DNA from: Proteiniphilum sp. X52 | Lineage (GTDB): Bacteria; Bacteroidota; Bacteroidia; Bacteroidales; Dysgonomonadaceae | Direction: 5' to 3' | Assembly (NCBI RefSeq): GCF_003712195.1 | Contig: NZ_RDSD01000007.1 | Location: 62,001-126,000 of the forward strand | DNA: 64,000 nt | In this document: one piece after another, positions 63,942 to 64,000 of the stretch | Layout: each line of letters begins with the position of its first letter | Numbering within the stretch: position 1 is the stretch's first letter | Notes under the pieces: generated by a model | What the model was told of the DNA's origin: nothing | The model's database searches: none | Seen by the model: the letters and a program-made list of their open reading frames with translations, nothing else | Translations under genes and position numbers: made by a program

Positions 63942-64000
63942 ATGAGAAGAAGTGTTATTTTGCTTTTGTGTTTGCTTACACTACCTGTTAACTTTCTAAT
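63942..64000 (+). CDS. Exported protein, 3' truncated by the window
   Basis: ATG 63942 opens a frame MRRSVILLLCLLTLPVNFL that runs off the window: a basic start and a hydrophobic core, as in a signal peptide. It is 37 bp after the putative anti-sigma gene and likely the third gene of the sigma operon. Its family cannot be told. Confidence 0.6.
   Translation, partial: MRRSVILLLCLLTLPVNFL

Overview
The window looks like chromosome from a Bacteroidales bacterium. A Dysgonomonadaceae/Porphyromonadaceae-type genome such as Proteiniphilum or Petrimonas is my best guess, but that is inference. The evidence is a FecR-SusC-SusD locus, several Bacteroidetes-type promoters (TAnnTTTG at -7, sometimes with TTTG about 19 nt upstream), and family-typical genes: DUF4831, DUF3467, DUF4382, OmpP1/FadL-like, ATP-independent AMP nucleosidase, cytochrome bd and PyrD/PyrK. 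I found no rRNA, tRNA, CRISPR array, prophage or intact insertion sequence.

Layout. 1-9.5 kb: a nutrient-uptake locus on the + strand with FecR anti-sigma (5' end outside the window), SusC, SusD, an exported endonuclease/exonuclease/phosphatase (EEP) hydrolase, a lipoprotein that reads as a catalytically dead EEP paralogue, and a large surface lipoprotein. 9.7-12.4 kb: a PhoR/PhoB-like two-component system with three 11-bp direct repeats in its upstream region. 12.7-14.7 kb: queC-queF (queuosine precursor) converging on a GH16-like lipoprotein that lacks its nucleophile. 15-20.7 kb: tilS, pheS, DUF4831, DUF3298 and YceI. 21-28.6 kb: a solitary sufB with a structured leader, then ung, asnA, pyrD, pyrK, an exported methyltransferase and an APC permease. 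28.8-34 kb: an HTH regulator, a long AT-rich gap with two perfect inverted repeats, glutathione peroxidase, holA, amn, a stand-alone HsdR-N nuclease-like protein and panB. 34.3-44 kb: mostly envelope proteins (FadL-like porin, Trp/Tyr/Pro-rich repeat protein, SPOR and DUF4382 lipoproteins, M16 protease) plus a PhnP-like hydrolase. 44-55.9 kb: gcvP, MBL hydrolase, rsmG coupled to a second DUF3298 lipoprotein, cydAB, DUF3467, ald and fba. 56-64 kb: malQ, an AspT/YidE-type transporter, prmA, a TPR protein, and an ECF sigma factor with a likely membrane anti-sigma and the start of an exported protein.

Most genes are ordinary housekeeping. The unusual signals are: (1) the active EEP / dead EEP pair inside a SusCD locus that has no glycosidase; (2) five intergenic arrays that all keep an exact 7-bp period but use different unit sequences; (3) two copies of a MITE-like element with 19-bp terminal inverted repeats; (4) two families of short dispersed intergenic motifs; (5) mutually exclusive hairpins ending in a T6 tract in front of sufB; (6) the 11-bp direct repeats upstream of the response regulator. 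All functional proposals come from reading the sequence; no database search was run.
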